Assembly: GCA_900541065.1 (NCBI GenBank)
Contig: UQIE01000011.1
Span: forward strand, 1-64,000
DNA: 64,000 bases
Reading direction: 5' to 3'
Source of the DNA: an uncultured Collinsella sp.
GTDB lineage: Bacteria > Actinomycetota > Coriobacteriia > Coriobacteriales > Coriobacteriaceae
Made by a program: the position numbers and the translations under genes. Position 1 is the first letter of the stretch. Every line of letters starts with the position of its first letter. The notes beneath the pieces were generated by a model. It did no database searches, had not been told where the DNA came from, and saw only the letters and a program-made list of their open reading frames with translations. Shown in pieces: positions 25,898 to 34,581 of the stretch.

Positions 25898-26143
25898 CTA
25901 CTCGGCTGCCTCGTCAGCAGCGGCCTCGCTCTGGGTGATGTAAGCAGCCTCGGCAACCATGTCGTCGACATTAGCCTTGGCCTGCTCGACCATGTCCTGG
26001 TAGCCGTTCTTGATGCGCATGCCGCACGCGATACCCTGCACGCAGGCATTCTTTACCGGAGCGCTGGTAAGCAGCTTGATGCCGGCCGTGCCAAGCAGAA
26101 AACCGCCACCGACAAGCAGGGTGTTAAACGTCGACTTCTTCAT
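25898..26143 (-). CDS. Small DUF6110-like membrane-anchored protein
   Basis: Predicted 81 residues. A hydrophobic, glycine-rich segment (TLLVGGGFLLGTAGIKLLTS) near the N terminus is followed by a CxxxIACGM stretch and a charged helical tail ending in acidic residues. Such small proteins of the DUF6110 type are commonly encoded next to P-type metal ATPases, as here. It may be an accessory or regulatory subunit; this is inference from position. ATG 26143 follows AAGGGAG. First gene of the two-gene operon. Confidence 0.75.
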   Translation of the reverse strand: MKKSTFNTLLVGGGFLLGTAGIKLLTSAPVKNACVQGIACGMRIKNGYQDMVEQAKANVDDMVAEAAYITQSEAAADEAAE

Positions 26144-26226
26144 GTTGCTTCTCCCTTTTGCCGCACAAGCGCGGCATGGTGCCTTAGCACCCGAGTTCAT
26201 TAGTTTGCTCGAGCACGCTTTGAGAC

Positions 26227-26269
26227 TAGTTTAGTCGAACTATTATGGTCAACCAAAGTTAACCTTTGG
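26227..26269. promoter_or_regulatory. Palindromes upstream of the metal ATPase operon
   Basis: TAGTTTAGTCGAACTA (26227-26242, arms TAGTT/AACTA) and CCAAAGTTAACCTTTGG (26253-26269, perfect) lie 84-126 bases upstream of the first gene. The first is reminiscent of DtxR/MntR-family operators, which would suit metal export control. The regulator is not in the window. Confidence 0.45.
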
Positions 26270-26287
26270 AAATCTTGGTCCCCTTTC

Positions 26288-28045
26288 CTACAGCTGCCAG
26301 GCAGCCGCTTCCTTTTGCAGCGCAGCCATGCGGGCGAATTCTCCACCTGCCGCCTTGAGCTGCGCCGGAGTGCCCTGTTCGGCAACCACGCCATCCTTGA
26401 GCACGACGATCTTGTCGGCATTTTCCACCGTGCGCATGCGATGGGCGATCACAATGACCGTTTTGCCGGCGAGCAAACGGGAAAGTGCCTGCTGCACCAC
26501 GGTCTCATTCTCCACGTCCAAGCTTGCCGTCGCCTCGTCCAACAGCACGATGGGCGCATCTTTAAGCAGCGCGCGGGCGATGGAGATGCGCTGGCGCTCG
26601 CCACCAGAGAGTTTGGAGCCGTTCTCGCCGATCATGGTGTCGTAGCCCTGCGGCATACGACTCACAAACTCGTCGCAGTTGGCGGCACGCGCGGCCGCAA
26701 GCACTTGCTCATCGGTGGCATCACGACGCCCGAGGCGGATGTTTCCCATCACCGTGTCGTCAAAGAGCAGCACGTCTTGGAACACAATGGCGTAGTCGCG
26801 CAGCAGTACCTCGGGATCCACGCTCGCAACATCCACGCCACCCACGGTGACCGTGCCTTCGGTGGCATCCCAAAAGCGCGCGGCCAGGCGGCTCACCGTA
26901 GACTTACCGGAACCCGAAGGGCCGACCAGTGCCGTGACCTCGCCTTCCTTAGCGGTAAAGCTCACATCGGTAAGAACTTTCTCGCCGGCGCGGCCGTCCT
27001 CGCCCGCACCATAGCCAAATGCCACGTGATCGAACACCACATCGTGGCCCACGGGCTCAAATTTCTCGCTGCCCCGCGCCACAGGCTCTTCCATGATGGA
27101 ACGCATACGCTTGGCAGACGACTCGGCGGCAAACAGCTCGGACACCAGCATCAACGCGTGGTCAAAGGGTGCATAGATACGGCTCACCATAAGCAAGAAG
27201 GCAAACATCACCAAAAAGTCGACCCGCCCCGAGGCAACCATCGCGGCACCCGTTACCAGCGTGGAAGCGACCCCCAGACGCAAAATGACAAAGGCAGAGT
27301 TGACCAAAAGCCCGTTAACGAGTTCTCCCTTAGTGGTCTCGCGCTCCTCGTCATCGATCACGGCGCCGAGTCCCTCAAGATAATAGGCCTCCTGGTTGGT
27401 AGCGCGGATCTCGCGCACACAATCGAGCGTCTCCTGGATCACCTCGGTGACTTTGACCTTCTCGGCGCGAACACGGTCGAACACCGGGACCATGGGGCCG
27501 CGCGTCAAATACAGCACGGCAAAGGCCACGGGAACGCTCCAGAACGCCGAGATCGCCAACTGCCAGCAAAAGAACAGCGATGCTGCGAACACAATAGCGC
27601 TTGCGATAATGGCGCCCCAAAGCTCTCCCAACACGTGGCTGTAGGCATGTTCCATGGTCTGGACATCGCCCATGATGGTCTCGGTTAAATCGGCCAGATC
27701 GCGACGTCCAAAAAACGATAGCGGCAGCCTGCGCAGGCGCTCGGCAATTTCCATGCGCTGCTTGCCGCACTCCTCGTAAAAGATGCAGTAGGTGTAGTAA
27801 TACTGCTGCCAGTTAGAGGCAAAGAGCAACACGAAAAAGACCAGGAGGCCGCCCACGATCGGCAGGGCATCCGGCAGGTCGGCCCCGCTGGCGAGATGCT
27901 CGACAAAGCCGGCCATAACCCGGAACAAAAAGCCCATGCCGGCCATGGTAATAAGATTGGTGAGCGTGGTCCAGAAAATGCCGCGTTTTACGCCGGCGAT
28001 GCCTTTATCGGATAGGAAATACTTCTTTTGGAATGAGGCGAACAT
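26288..28045 (-). CDS. ABC transporter, permease-ATPase (YbtQ/IrtB-like half)
   Basis: Predicted 585-residue half transporter: six-helix membrane domain (about 1-320), then an ATPase domain with Walker A GPSGSGKST, signature LSGGERQR and Walker B LLDEATASLD. Its ATG directly follows the stop codon of the preceding half transporter, so the two surely form a heterodimer. The companion's unusual DEATAFADPENE sequence and the divergent AraC regulator point to the YbtPQ/IrtAB group, which handles siderophores or similar molecules. Import versus export cannot be settled from sequence. Confidence 0.88.
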   Translation of the reverse strand: MFASFQKKYFLSDKGIAGVKRGIFWTTLTNLITMAGMGFLFRVMAGFVEHLASGADLPDALPIVGGLLVFFVLLFASNWQQYYYTYCIFYEECGKQRMEIAERLRRLPLSFFGRRDLADLTETIMGDVQTMEHAYSHVLGELWGAIIASAIVFAASLFFCWQLAISAFWSVPVAFAVLYLTRGPMVPVFDRVRAEKVKVTEVIQETLDCVREIRATNQEAYYLEGLGAVIDDEERETTKGELVNGLLVNSAFVILRLGVASTLVTGAAMVASGRVDFLVMFAFLLMVSRIYAPFDHALMLVSELFAAESSAKRMRSIMEEPVARGSEKFEPVGHDVVFDHVAFGYGAGEDGRAGEKVLTDVSFTAKEGEVTALVGPSGSGKSTVSRLAARFWDATEGTVTVGGVDVASVDPEVLLRDYAIVFQDVLLFDDTVMGNIRLGRRDATDEQVLAAARAANCDEFVSRMPQGYDTMIGENGSKLSGGERQRISIARALLKDAPIVLLDEATASLDVENETVVQQALSRLLAGKTVIVIAHRMRTVENADKIVVLKDGVVAEQGTPAQLKAAGGEFARMAALQKEAAAWQL

Positions 28046-29872
28046 TTAGGCCTCGCCTCCCTTCGTGACGGCGGCATCCGCGGTCGCAGCAGTAATCTTC
28101 CAGCTCGCGGCCTGTTCGTATTCGGCCCACATCTTGGCATATAGACCCTCTTGGGACAGCAACTCGGCATGGGTACCCGACTCCCGCACGCTGCCCTGGT
28201 TGAGTACCACGATTTGGTCTGCGCCCACTACAGTCGAGAGTCGGTGCGCGATCATAATGACCGTGCGGCCCGCCGCCAGCTTGCTAAAGGCGCGCTGGAT
28301 GAGCGCCTCGTTCTCGGGGTCGGCAAACGCCGTGGCCTCATCGAGCACCACGATAGGCGCGTCTTTAAGGATCGCACGGGCTAATGCCACGCGCTGGACC
28401 TCGCCACCCGAAAGATATGCCCCGCCGGCGCCGAGCATGGTATTGATGCCCTGTGGGAGCTTGGCCACAATGTCGTCGCACTGAGCTGCGGAGAGGGCCG
28501 CACGCACCTCGTCGTCAGTGGCCGCAGGCTTGGAGGCGCGCACGTTATCGGCAAGTGTTTGCCGGAACAGCTGGTTGGTCTGGAACACAAAGGCGACCTG
28601 GTCCATAAGCTCGTGCGGATCCGTATCGCGAACGTCCACACCGCCTACGAGCACTCGACCCGAGGAAACATCCCAAAAACGCGGGATCAAGCTTGCGCAG
28701 GTTGACTTACCACCGCCCGAGGGACCCACCAGCGCAAGGGTACTGCCTGCGGGGACGTTAAAGGTTACGTGGCTGACGGCAGGTGCTTCGGCACCCTCGT
28801 ACGTGAAGCTCACGTCCTCAAAGCGCACATCGCTGCCAACAGGACGCTTAGGCTGAGCGGGCACCAGAAGTTGCTCAGACTCCATGATGCTTCGGATGCG
28901 CGCCAGCGAATCGGCACTCATTTGAGACGCCTCGCCCACAAACATAAGCTTGGTCATGGCTGTGGGCACCACGGCCGAAAAAATCGCGTAGAAGGTGAAG
29001 TTTGTCAAAAAGTGCGCAAAATCCGTCTCGCCCGGAGCCAGCAGCAACGCCACGGGCAAAAAGAATGCCACGAGGCCGTTGAGCGCCGTAAGATTGAGCA
29101 CTTGCGGGCCTCGACAGAACGTGCCCGAATAGTTTTGTGCCATATCGGCGTATTCGGCAATCGCATCGTGGAAGGCCTTAAAGGAGTAGACCGTCTGCTG
29201 AAACACCTTGACCACAGGGATGCCGCGTACGTATTCGGTGCCGGTCTTGTTCATCTTGACCAGCGCTCCCATGTAGGCCTTCATAAACTCGCCGCCTTTG
29301 CCGCCCATCATGGCGGCCATAGCGCCAAACGAGATGGCTACCGAGATGAGGCATGCCGCGCCCAAGCGCCAATCGAGGGCGAAAAGCAGCACGAGCAGGC
29401 CTGCGACCATGGCGGTGGCGCCGGCGATGTCGGGCAGCATGTGTGCGAGCAAAGTCTCGGTGGAGGCGGCGCATCCGTCTACAACACGACGCAGCTCACC
29501 GGTGGCGTGCGTGTCAAAGTAGCCAAGCGGCAGCTTAAGCAGGTGCTCGCTCGTAGTCTTGCGGATATTGGACGCGCAGCGAAACGCAGACAGGTGCGTG
29601 CACATGAGCCCCACGAAATAAGCTACGATGCTTGCCAGGGCAAAACCAACGGCCCACCAGCCATACATCGCGATATCGGTGGCTTCGCTCCAGTTAGGCG
29701 CCACGGCGATCAAATCGCGCGCGACAAGCCAAATACACACGTACGGGCCAAAGCTCAGCAACTGCGAGAGCGCCGAGAGCGCCATGCCCAAATACGTTAG
29801 GAATTTGCGGTCACCGGCATACGCGAGCAGCTCGCCGATACCGCCACCTTCCTTTTTTGATCCCTTTGCCAT
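28046..29872 (-). CDS. ABC transporter, permease-ATPase (YbtP/IrtA-like half)
   Basis: Predicted 608-residue half transporter with an N-terminal six-helix membrane domain and an ATPase domain: Walker A GPSGGGKST, signature LSGGEVQR, Walker B VVLDEATAF followed by ADPENE in place of the usual SLD D-loop. That variant is common in the Ybt/Irt siderophore transporter group. ATG 29872 is chosen since AAAGGAA precedes it; the longer frame starts 12 codons earlier. It is the first gene of the pair and diverges from an AraC-type regulator 120 bases away, which probably controls it. Confidence 0.88.
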   Translation of the reverse strand: MAKGSKKEGGGIGELLAYAGDRKFLTYLGMALSALSQLLSFGPYVCIWLVARDLIAVAPNWSEATDIAMYGWWAVGFALASIVAYFVGLMCTHLSAFRCASNIRKTTSEHLLKLPLGYFDTHATGELRRVVDGCAASTETLLAHMLPDIAGATAMVAGLLVLLFALDWRLGAACLISVAISFGAMAAMMGGKGGEFMKAYMGALVKMNKTGTEYVRGIPVVKVFQQTVYSFKAFHDAIAEYADMAQNYSGTFCRGPQVLNLTALNGLVAFFLPVALLLAPGETDFAHFLTNFTFYAIFSAVVPTAMTKLMFVGEASQMSADSLARIRSIMESEQLLVPAQPKRPVGSDVRFEDVSFTYEGAEAPAVSHVTFNVPAGSTLALVGPSGGGKSTCASLIPRFWDVSSGRVLVGGVDVRDTDPHELMDQVAFVFQTNQLFRQTLADNVRASKPAATDDEVRAALSAAQCDDIVAKLPQGINTMLGAGGAYLSGGEVQRVALARAILKDAPIVVLDEATAFADPENEALIQRAFSKLAAGRTVIMIAHRLSTVVGADQIVVLNQGSVRESGTHAELLSQEGLYAKMWAEYEQAASWKITAATADAAVTKGGEA

Positions 29873-29992
29873 GAGATTCCTTTCTAACGGCTTGAGAGTT
29901 AACCGCAATCAACTTATCATTGACGTGTTAGCCATGGCTCACAATCAAGCCAGGCGTGGACGTTTCTGCAAAGGAAGGGGACGCTTTCGAAA

Positions 29993-30991
29993 ATGCATCG
30001 GGCCGCAACCGACATAACTGAGCTCTACGCACCACAGTTTGAGCAGTTTGGCCTGGAGCTTTCCGGCAAGGGCGCTGTCTTTACCGGCGAGGTGGCAAAC
30101 GATCGGGCGCACGGCCGCGCATGGATCATGCCCCTCTCCCCCGCCTGCATTGTCATGGAGCATTTCATCACCCCGACGCACGATATGTACCTGGCCGAAT
30201 ACACACCCGAGCCATACGCCTGCGTGAGCGAAGTCAGCGCGCCCACACTTACATGCATGCCCGCGGCTGGCATAACGCCCGCGAACCTTAAACCATTGCA
30301 TGGACCGTGGCCAAACAATGCCGTTTGCAGCTTTATCCAAGATAGTTGCGGCGAGGAATTAAGCCCGCTGTTTGCGGGGGAGCTCTATCACTCGCGCTCG
30401 GTGCTCTTTTTGCCTGGATATTTTGACGAACTGGAGCACCGCTATCCCACCGAGTTCGCGGGAATCTTTGAGGCGTTTGCCGAGCCATGGCACGAGGAGG
30501 CGACGTCTGCCATCTGCCACACGCTGCGCCGGATTAACGAGGACCGCGCCCGCACCGTAGGCGGACACGTCTATATGCAGGGCATCGTGGAGACCATGGT
30601 CGCGGAGCTCGCCTGTTCGCGCGCGGCCCAAAAGCAGGCGCGGCAGGCGGCAGGCACACGCGTCAGCATGACCATTGCCGAAGAAGCAACGGCAATGATT
30701 GAGCGCGCGCTCGACAAAGGCAGACGTGTGGGTATCAACGAGGTGGCCGAGAGGCTCTACACAAGCCGCTCCAAACTATGCGCCACCTTTAAGGCCCAAA
30801 CCGGCGAGTCCCTGGGCACCTACATACGAAGGCGCCGCATGGAGCGAGCACAGGACCTTTTGGCCGATAGCGCGCTCACAATAGCGCAGGTGGCAGAGCG
30901 CCTAGGCTACCCTCAGCAAGCCGCCTTCGCCCAAGCGTTCAAACAATACACCGGCATGACACCCACGGCTTGGCGAAGCAAGCACCGCTAA
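29993..30991 (+). CDS. AraC-family transcriptional regulator
   Basis: Predicted 332-residue regulator. The last 100 residues hold the two helix-turn-helix motifs of AraC proteins (INEVAERLYTSRSKLCATFK and IAQVAERLGYPQQAAFAQAFK, ending YTGMTPTAWR). The N-terminal 220 residues should bind an effector. Its divergent placement beside a YbtPQ-like transporter recalls ybtA, so a siderophore or iron-related ligand is plausible but inferred. ATG 29993 lies 9 bases after GGAAGGGGA. Confidence 0.9.
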   Translation: MHRAATDITELYAPQFEQFGLELSGKGAVFTGEVANDRAHGRAWIMPLSPACIVMEHFITPTHDMYLAEYTPEPYACVSEVSAPTLTCMPAAGITPANLKPLHGPWPNNAVCSFIQDSCGEELSPLFAGELYHSRSVLFLPGYFDELEHRYPTEFAGIFEAFAEPWHEEATSAICHTLRRINEDRARTVGGHVYMQGIVETMVAELACSRAAQKQARQAAGTRVSMTIAEEATAMIERALDKGRRVGINEVAERLYTSRSKLCATFKAQTGESLGTYIRRRRMERAQDLLADSALTIAQVAERLGYPQQAAFAQAFKQYTGMTPTAWRSKHR

Positions 30992-31056
30992 GGTCCAAGC
31001 TCCTTGGCCGTTACGGAGCGATTTAATTAGCCGCCGCCCATCAGCTCGCCCAGGAT

Positions 31057-32421
31057 CTAAACGTCAAGATGTGCACAATCAAGCGCCTTTTTGATAAGAG
31101 GGGCAGATCGATCAGCCAAATACAACGGAATGTTGAGCACCCCGTCGTCGAGCTTTAGGTTCTTAAGTGAGTAGCGGACCCTCAGTGAAGTCGTCTCCGC
31201 ATGCTTGTCGGCATAGTACTTAAGACTCTTGGAATGAACCACCTCTCCCGATTTGACCTCGACGGGCACGATTTCGTTCCCGACTTGAATCAAAAAATCG
31301 ACTTCGTGCTTCGGCTTCTCGTTTGTCCAATAACGCGGAGCAGCATCTAACTGTGAAAGTAATGCCTGAAGCACATAATTCTCGGCGAACGAACCTTTGA
31401 ACTCCGAAAATAGCGCATCCGAGATGGCAAAAGCGGACGCATCCAGTCTTGCCATGCGGCGCAGCAAACCGACATCAAGACAGTAGACTTTAAATGCCTT
31501 GAGGTCATCGTATGCAGAGAGCGGCACGCCACCGGCAGCATTAAGGCGAACCGCCATGATGAGCCCAGCATCGGCAAGCCATTCCAGAGCATCCTCGTAT
31601 TCTCGAGCACGAGCCCCCTCGCGCACCGCACCCCAAACGAACTTTTTATTCTCGCGCGCCAACTGAGTTGGAATCGAGTTCCATATTTGCGAAAGCTTGG
31701 CGAACTGCGCACGGCCACCATGCTTGGCAAAATCGCGCTCGTAGGAATCCAAGAGATCGGACAACACCTTATCGACCTGAACGATATCGCCCGTCTCCAC
31801 CCACCGACCAAGAGCCTCTGGCATGCCGCCACATGCAAAATAACGACGAAGATGCTCGACGAGACGGATATGGAAGAAATCGGGCACTGTCTCGATCTGA
31901 TCCAGGCCGCCAAGGTATTCGTCGTAGTTTGCAGCGCCCTCGGCTTTCAGAAACTCGGAAAAGCTCATAGGGTGCATCTCCATGAACTCGACCTTTCCCA
32001 CCGGAAAAGCGCTGGTCTCACGGGACAAGCGAACGCCCAACAAAGACCCTGCGCATGCGACGTGATACTCGGGGGCCTCGTCACAGAAGTATTTAAGGGC
32101 GCCGACTGCAGAAGGACAATCTTGGATCTCATCAATAATAAGCAGCGTCTCGCCGGGATCGATAGGCTGTCCAAGTGCCAGGGAAAGGTTTGAGATGATC
32201 CGCCGAGGATCGCGCGTACCTTCGAAAAACTGAGCGTACTCGCTCTGTACCCCAGGTGACGGTTCCTCGAGCGTCAGATACACATAATTGCGGTACGAGG
32301 TTCGACCGAACTCCTTAAGCGCCCACGTCTTTCCAACCTGGCGCGCCCCCTTAAGGATAAGCGGCTTACGATATTCCGACGCTTTCCAAGCGTTAAGCTT
32401 GGCAATGATATCTCGCTGCAT
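31057..32421 (-). CDS. AAA ATPase with DUF4143 domain
   Basis: Predicted 454-residue protein. The N-terminal AAA_14 domain begins with the P-loop KGARQVGKTWAL and has the Walker B-like LLIIDEIQDCP. The C-terminal DUF4143 domain contains a nuclease-like core, E-VDFLIQVGNEIVPVEVKSG (PD-(D/E)XK pattern). Such proteins are abundant in gut anaerobes and their function is unknown; a role in defence or mobile-DNA biology is only a suggestion. ATG 32421 follows GGGAGG. A long palindrome directly upstream probably controls it. Confidence 0.88.
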   Translation of the reverse strand: MQRDIIAKLNAWKASEYRKPLILKGARQVGKTWALKEFGRTSYRNYVYLTLEEPSPGVQSEYAQFFEGTRDPRRIISNLSLALGQPIDPGETLLIIDEIQDCPSAVGALKYFCDEAPEYHVACAGSLLGVRLSRETSAFPVGKVEFMEMHPMSFSEFLKAEGAANYDEYLGGLDQIETVPDFFHIRLVEHLRRYFACGGMPEALGRWVETGDIVQVDKVLSDLLDSYERDFAKHGGRAQFAKLSQIWNSIPTQLARENKKFVWGAVREGARAREYEDALEWLADAGLIMAVRLNAAGGVPLSAYDDLKAFKVYCLDVGLLRRMARLDASAFAISDALFSEFKGSFAENYVLQALLSQLDAAPRYWTNEKPKHEVDFLIQVGNEIVPVEVKSGEVVHSKSLKYYADKHAETTSLRVRYSLKNLKLDDGVLNIPLYLADRSAPLIKKALDCAHLDV

Positions 32422-32440
32422 GACCGAACCTCCCGCAAAG

Positions 32441-32515
32441 AAACTTCCGTAAACGTGATATTTCCCACATTTTACCCTAGGTAAAACGTGACATTTATCA
32501 CATTTACGGAAGTTT
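32441..32515. promoter_or_regulatory. 75-bp near-palindrome upstream of the DUF4143 ATPase
   Basis: AAACTTCCGTAAA at the left edge and TTTACGGAAGTTT at the right edge are exact inverse complements, and the inner parts GTGATA/TATCAC-like and TTTTACC/GGTAAAA also match. It starts 20 bases upstream of the ATG. This could be a compound operator or a leader hairpin. Confidence 0.6.
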
Positions 32516-32551
32516 TAAGCTCATTTCGCCACACTTTCATCACATTCAAAA

Positions 32552-32578
32552 GGCGGAGGCGCATTTTGCGCCTCCGCC
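32552..32578 (-). terminator. GC-rich hairpin, possible terminator
   Basis: GGCGGAGGCGC and GCGCCTCCGCC pair around five bases. On the minus strand TTTTG follows. It lies far beyond gatB, in a repeat-rich gap, and may be a second-line terminator. Confidence 0.5.
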
Positions 32579-32592
32579 ACCATCTTTCCTAT

Positions 32593-32803
32593 CAGCCCGC
32601 CTGACCCGAACGGCCGAGTCGTCACGGAACCCGGGAGCCCCGGCAGGGCGGGTGCTTGCTCAAAATGAGTTCCCTTCAAAACAATGGGCGCGCCAGCGGC
32701 GCGCCCATTCACTCAATTCCATTCAGCCCACCTGACCCGAACGGCCGAGTCGTCTGGCCGGGGAAGCCCCGAGTCGCCGGGGTGTTTGCTCCAAATGAGT
32801 TCC
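32593..32803. repeat. Two imperfect ~80-bp direct repeats
   Basis: Copy A (32593-32673) and copy B (32724-32803) both begin with CAGCCC-CCTGACCCGAACGG-type sequence, share GAACGGCCGAGTCGTC, and end near CAAAATGAGTTCC. Between them is a hairpin, AATGGGCGCGCC/GGCGCGCCCATT (32683-32709). No coding function is visible. Confidence 0.7.
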
Positions 32804-32898
32804 GCATGCAAAGAAGGCCACTAAATGTGGCCTTCGTCTTGCATAGGACTGTTTGAAATTTGGAGGAAACACCCCGGCGACTCGGGGCTTCCCCGGCC
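32756..32898. repeat. 40-bp inverted repeat around the gatB terminator
   Basis: Arm 32756-32795 and arm 32859-32898 are inverse complements with a single mismatch in 40 bases. The left arm is part of direct repeat B. The right arm ends 6 bases from the gatB stop codon. The loop contains the hairpin at 32813-32835. Confidence 0.8.
32809..32837 (-). terminator. Terminator of gatCAB
   Basis: GAAGGCCAC (32813-32821) pairs with GTGGCCTTC (32827-32835). On the minus strand TTTGC follows. It is the first T-flanked hairpin beyond gatB and sits inside the 40-bp inverted repeat. Confidence 0.65.
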
Positions 32899-32904
32899 TC
32901 GCAG

Positions 32905-34581
32905 CTACGAGAGCGACGTTCTCAGCAACTCGTTGAAGAGCTTCGGGTTGCCCTTGCCGCGGCTCGCCTTCATGCACTGGCCCACCAAAAAGCCGATGAC
33001 CTTCTGGTTGCCGTCGCGGTACTGCTGCGCCTGCTCGGCGCAGTTTGCCAGCACCTCATCCACAATCGGCTGCAGCGCGCCGGCATCGCTCACCTGACGC
33101 ATACCACGCTCGTCAACGATCTTGTTGGGATCGTCGCCGGTCTGAGCCATGGCCTCAAAGACCTCGTGCGCTTGGTTGGAGCTGATGGCATCGGTCGCCA
33201 GCAGCTTAGCCAGCGCTGCCACCTGAGCCGGCGCGATGCCGGACTCGGCCAGCGAGACGCCCGCGCCCTTAAGGTAGGCGATCATCTCGTTCACCAGCAG
33301 GTTTGCGACCGTCTGGGCCTCCTTGCCAGCCATGCCGGCAGCGGCGGCCTCAAAGAACTCGGCAAACTCGGGGTCGCCGGCAATCTGCTCGGCATCGGCC
33401 GCCTTAATGCCAAAATCGGCCTCAAAACGAGCACGCTTGGCATCGGGCAGCTCGGGAATCTCGCCACGGCAGCGGTCGATGAATTCGTCGTCCAGGTCAA
33501 ACGGCGCCAGGTCGGGATCGGGGAACAGACGATAGTCGTCGGCCGTCTCCTTCACACGCATAACCACGGTGCGCTTGCGGCTGGGCTCCCAGTGGCGGGT
33601 CTCCTGATAGATGATGCCACCCTCCTCGAGCACCTCGGCCTGGCGACAGATCTCATAGGCAAGACCGTCATGCAGACTCTTAAACGAGTTGAGGTTCTTA
33701 AGCTCGGTCTTGGTGCCCAGCTTGGTCTCGCCGCGGCGGCGCAGCGACACGTTGCCGTCGCAGCGCATGGAGCCCTTCTCCATGGAGCAGTCGGAAATGC
33801 CCAGCGTCACAAAGATGCGACGGAGCTTCTCCATAAACAGGCGGGCCTCCTCGGGCGTGCGCAGGTCGGGCTCGGTGACGAGCTCGATCAGCGGCGTACC
33901 GCAGCGGTTGTAGTCGACGAGCGACTCGGCAGCGGCGGTAATGCGGCCCTCGGCACCGCCCACGTGCACCATCTTGGCGGCGTCCTCCTCCATGTGGATG
34001 CGCAGAATGCGAATGGGTACCGTGTAGGAACCGTCCTCGCGGCGCTCGGGCATCTGCAGGTTGGACGCATCATAGCTGGCCAGGTGACCGGCACGCTGGT
34101 TACCCTCGCGCATGGTCGACGTCATGGACGTGGACAGGCCCTCGGCGTTGGCCGAGGCGCTCGCCAGGCTCTGGGCCTCGGCCTCGCCAAACGCGCAGTC
34201 GGGGCGCTCGGCGGCGCCGCGACCGGTCACGTCCAGGTCCAGGTGACCGTACATGGCAAAGGCGACCGGGCCCTGCGTGGTCTGGAAGTTCTTGGCCATA
34301 TCGGGATAGAAGTAGTGCTTGCGGTAGAACATCGAGTGGCGCTGGATCTCGCAGTTGGTGGCGAGACCGGCCTTGACGATACTCTCGATGGCGCGCTTGT
34401 TGGGCACCGGCAGGGCGCCGGGCAGGCCCAGGCACACCGGGCACACGTTGGCGTTGGGCTCGTCATCGTGGCTGAGTTTGCAGTTGCAGAACATCTTGGT
34501 ATCGAGTGCGGTGAGCTCGGTATGGATCTCCAGGCCGATCACGGCCTCCCAATCCTGCAGGACCTCGGAAAGCTCCTTCAT
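32905..34581 (-). CDS. gatB: Asp-tRNA(Asn)/Glu-tRNA(Gln) amidotransferase subunit B
   Basis: Predicted 558-residue subunit that binds the misacylated tRNA and activates its side chain. The N-terminal block EAVIGLEIHTEL, the zinc-type cysteines CNC...CPVCLGLPGALP and the C-terminal GatB/YqeY domain ending in DGNQKVIGFLVGQCMKASRGKGNP are diagnostic. It starts within the gatA stop (TAATG). Last gene of gatCAB. Confidence 0.97.
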   Translation of the reverse strand: MKELSEVLQDWEAVIGLEIHTELTALDTKMFCNCKLSHDDEPNANVCPVCLGLPGALPVPNKRAIESIVKAGLATNCEIQRHSMFYRKHYFYPDMAKNFQTTQGPVAFAMYGHLDLDVTGRGAAERPDCAFGEAEAQSLASASANAEGLSTSMTSTMREGNQRAGHLASYDASNLQMPERREDGSYTVPIRILRIHMEEDAAKMVHVGGAEGRITAAAESLVDYNRCGTPLIELVTEPDLRTPEEARLFMEKLRRIFVTLGISDCSMEKGSMRCDGNVSLRRRGETKLGTKTELKNLNSFKSLHDGLAYEICRQAEVLEEGGIIYQETRHWEPSRKRTVVMRVKETADDYRLFPDPDLAPFDLDDEFIDRCRGEIPELPDAKRARFEADFGIKAADAEQIAGDPEFAEFFEAAAAGMAGKEAQTVANLLVNEMIAYLKGAGVSLAESGIAPAQVAALAKLLATDAISSNQAHEVFEAMAQTGDDPNKIVDERGMRQVSDAGALQPIVDEVLANCAEQAQQYRDGNQKVIGFLVGQCMKASRGKGNPKLFNELLRTSLS

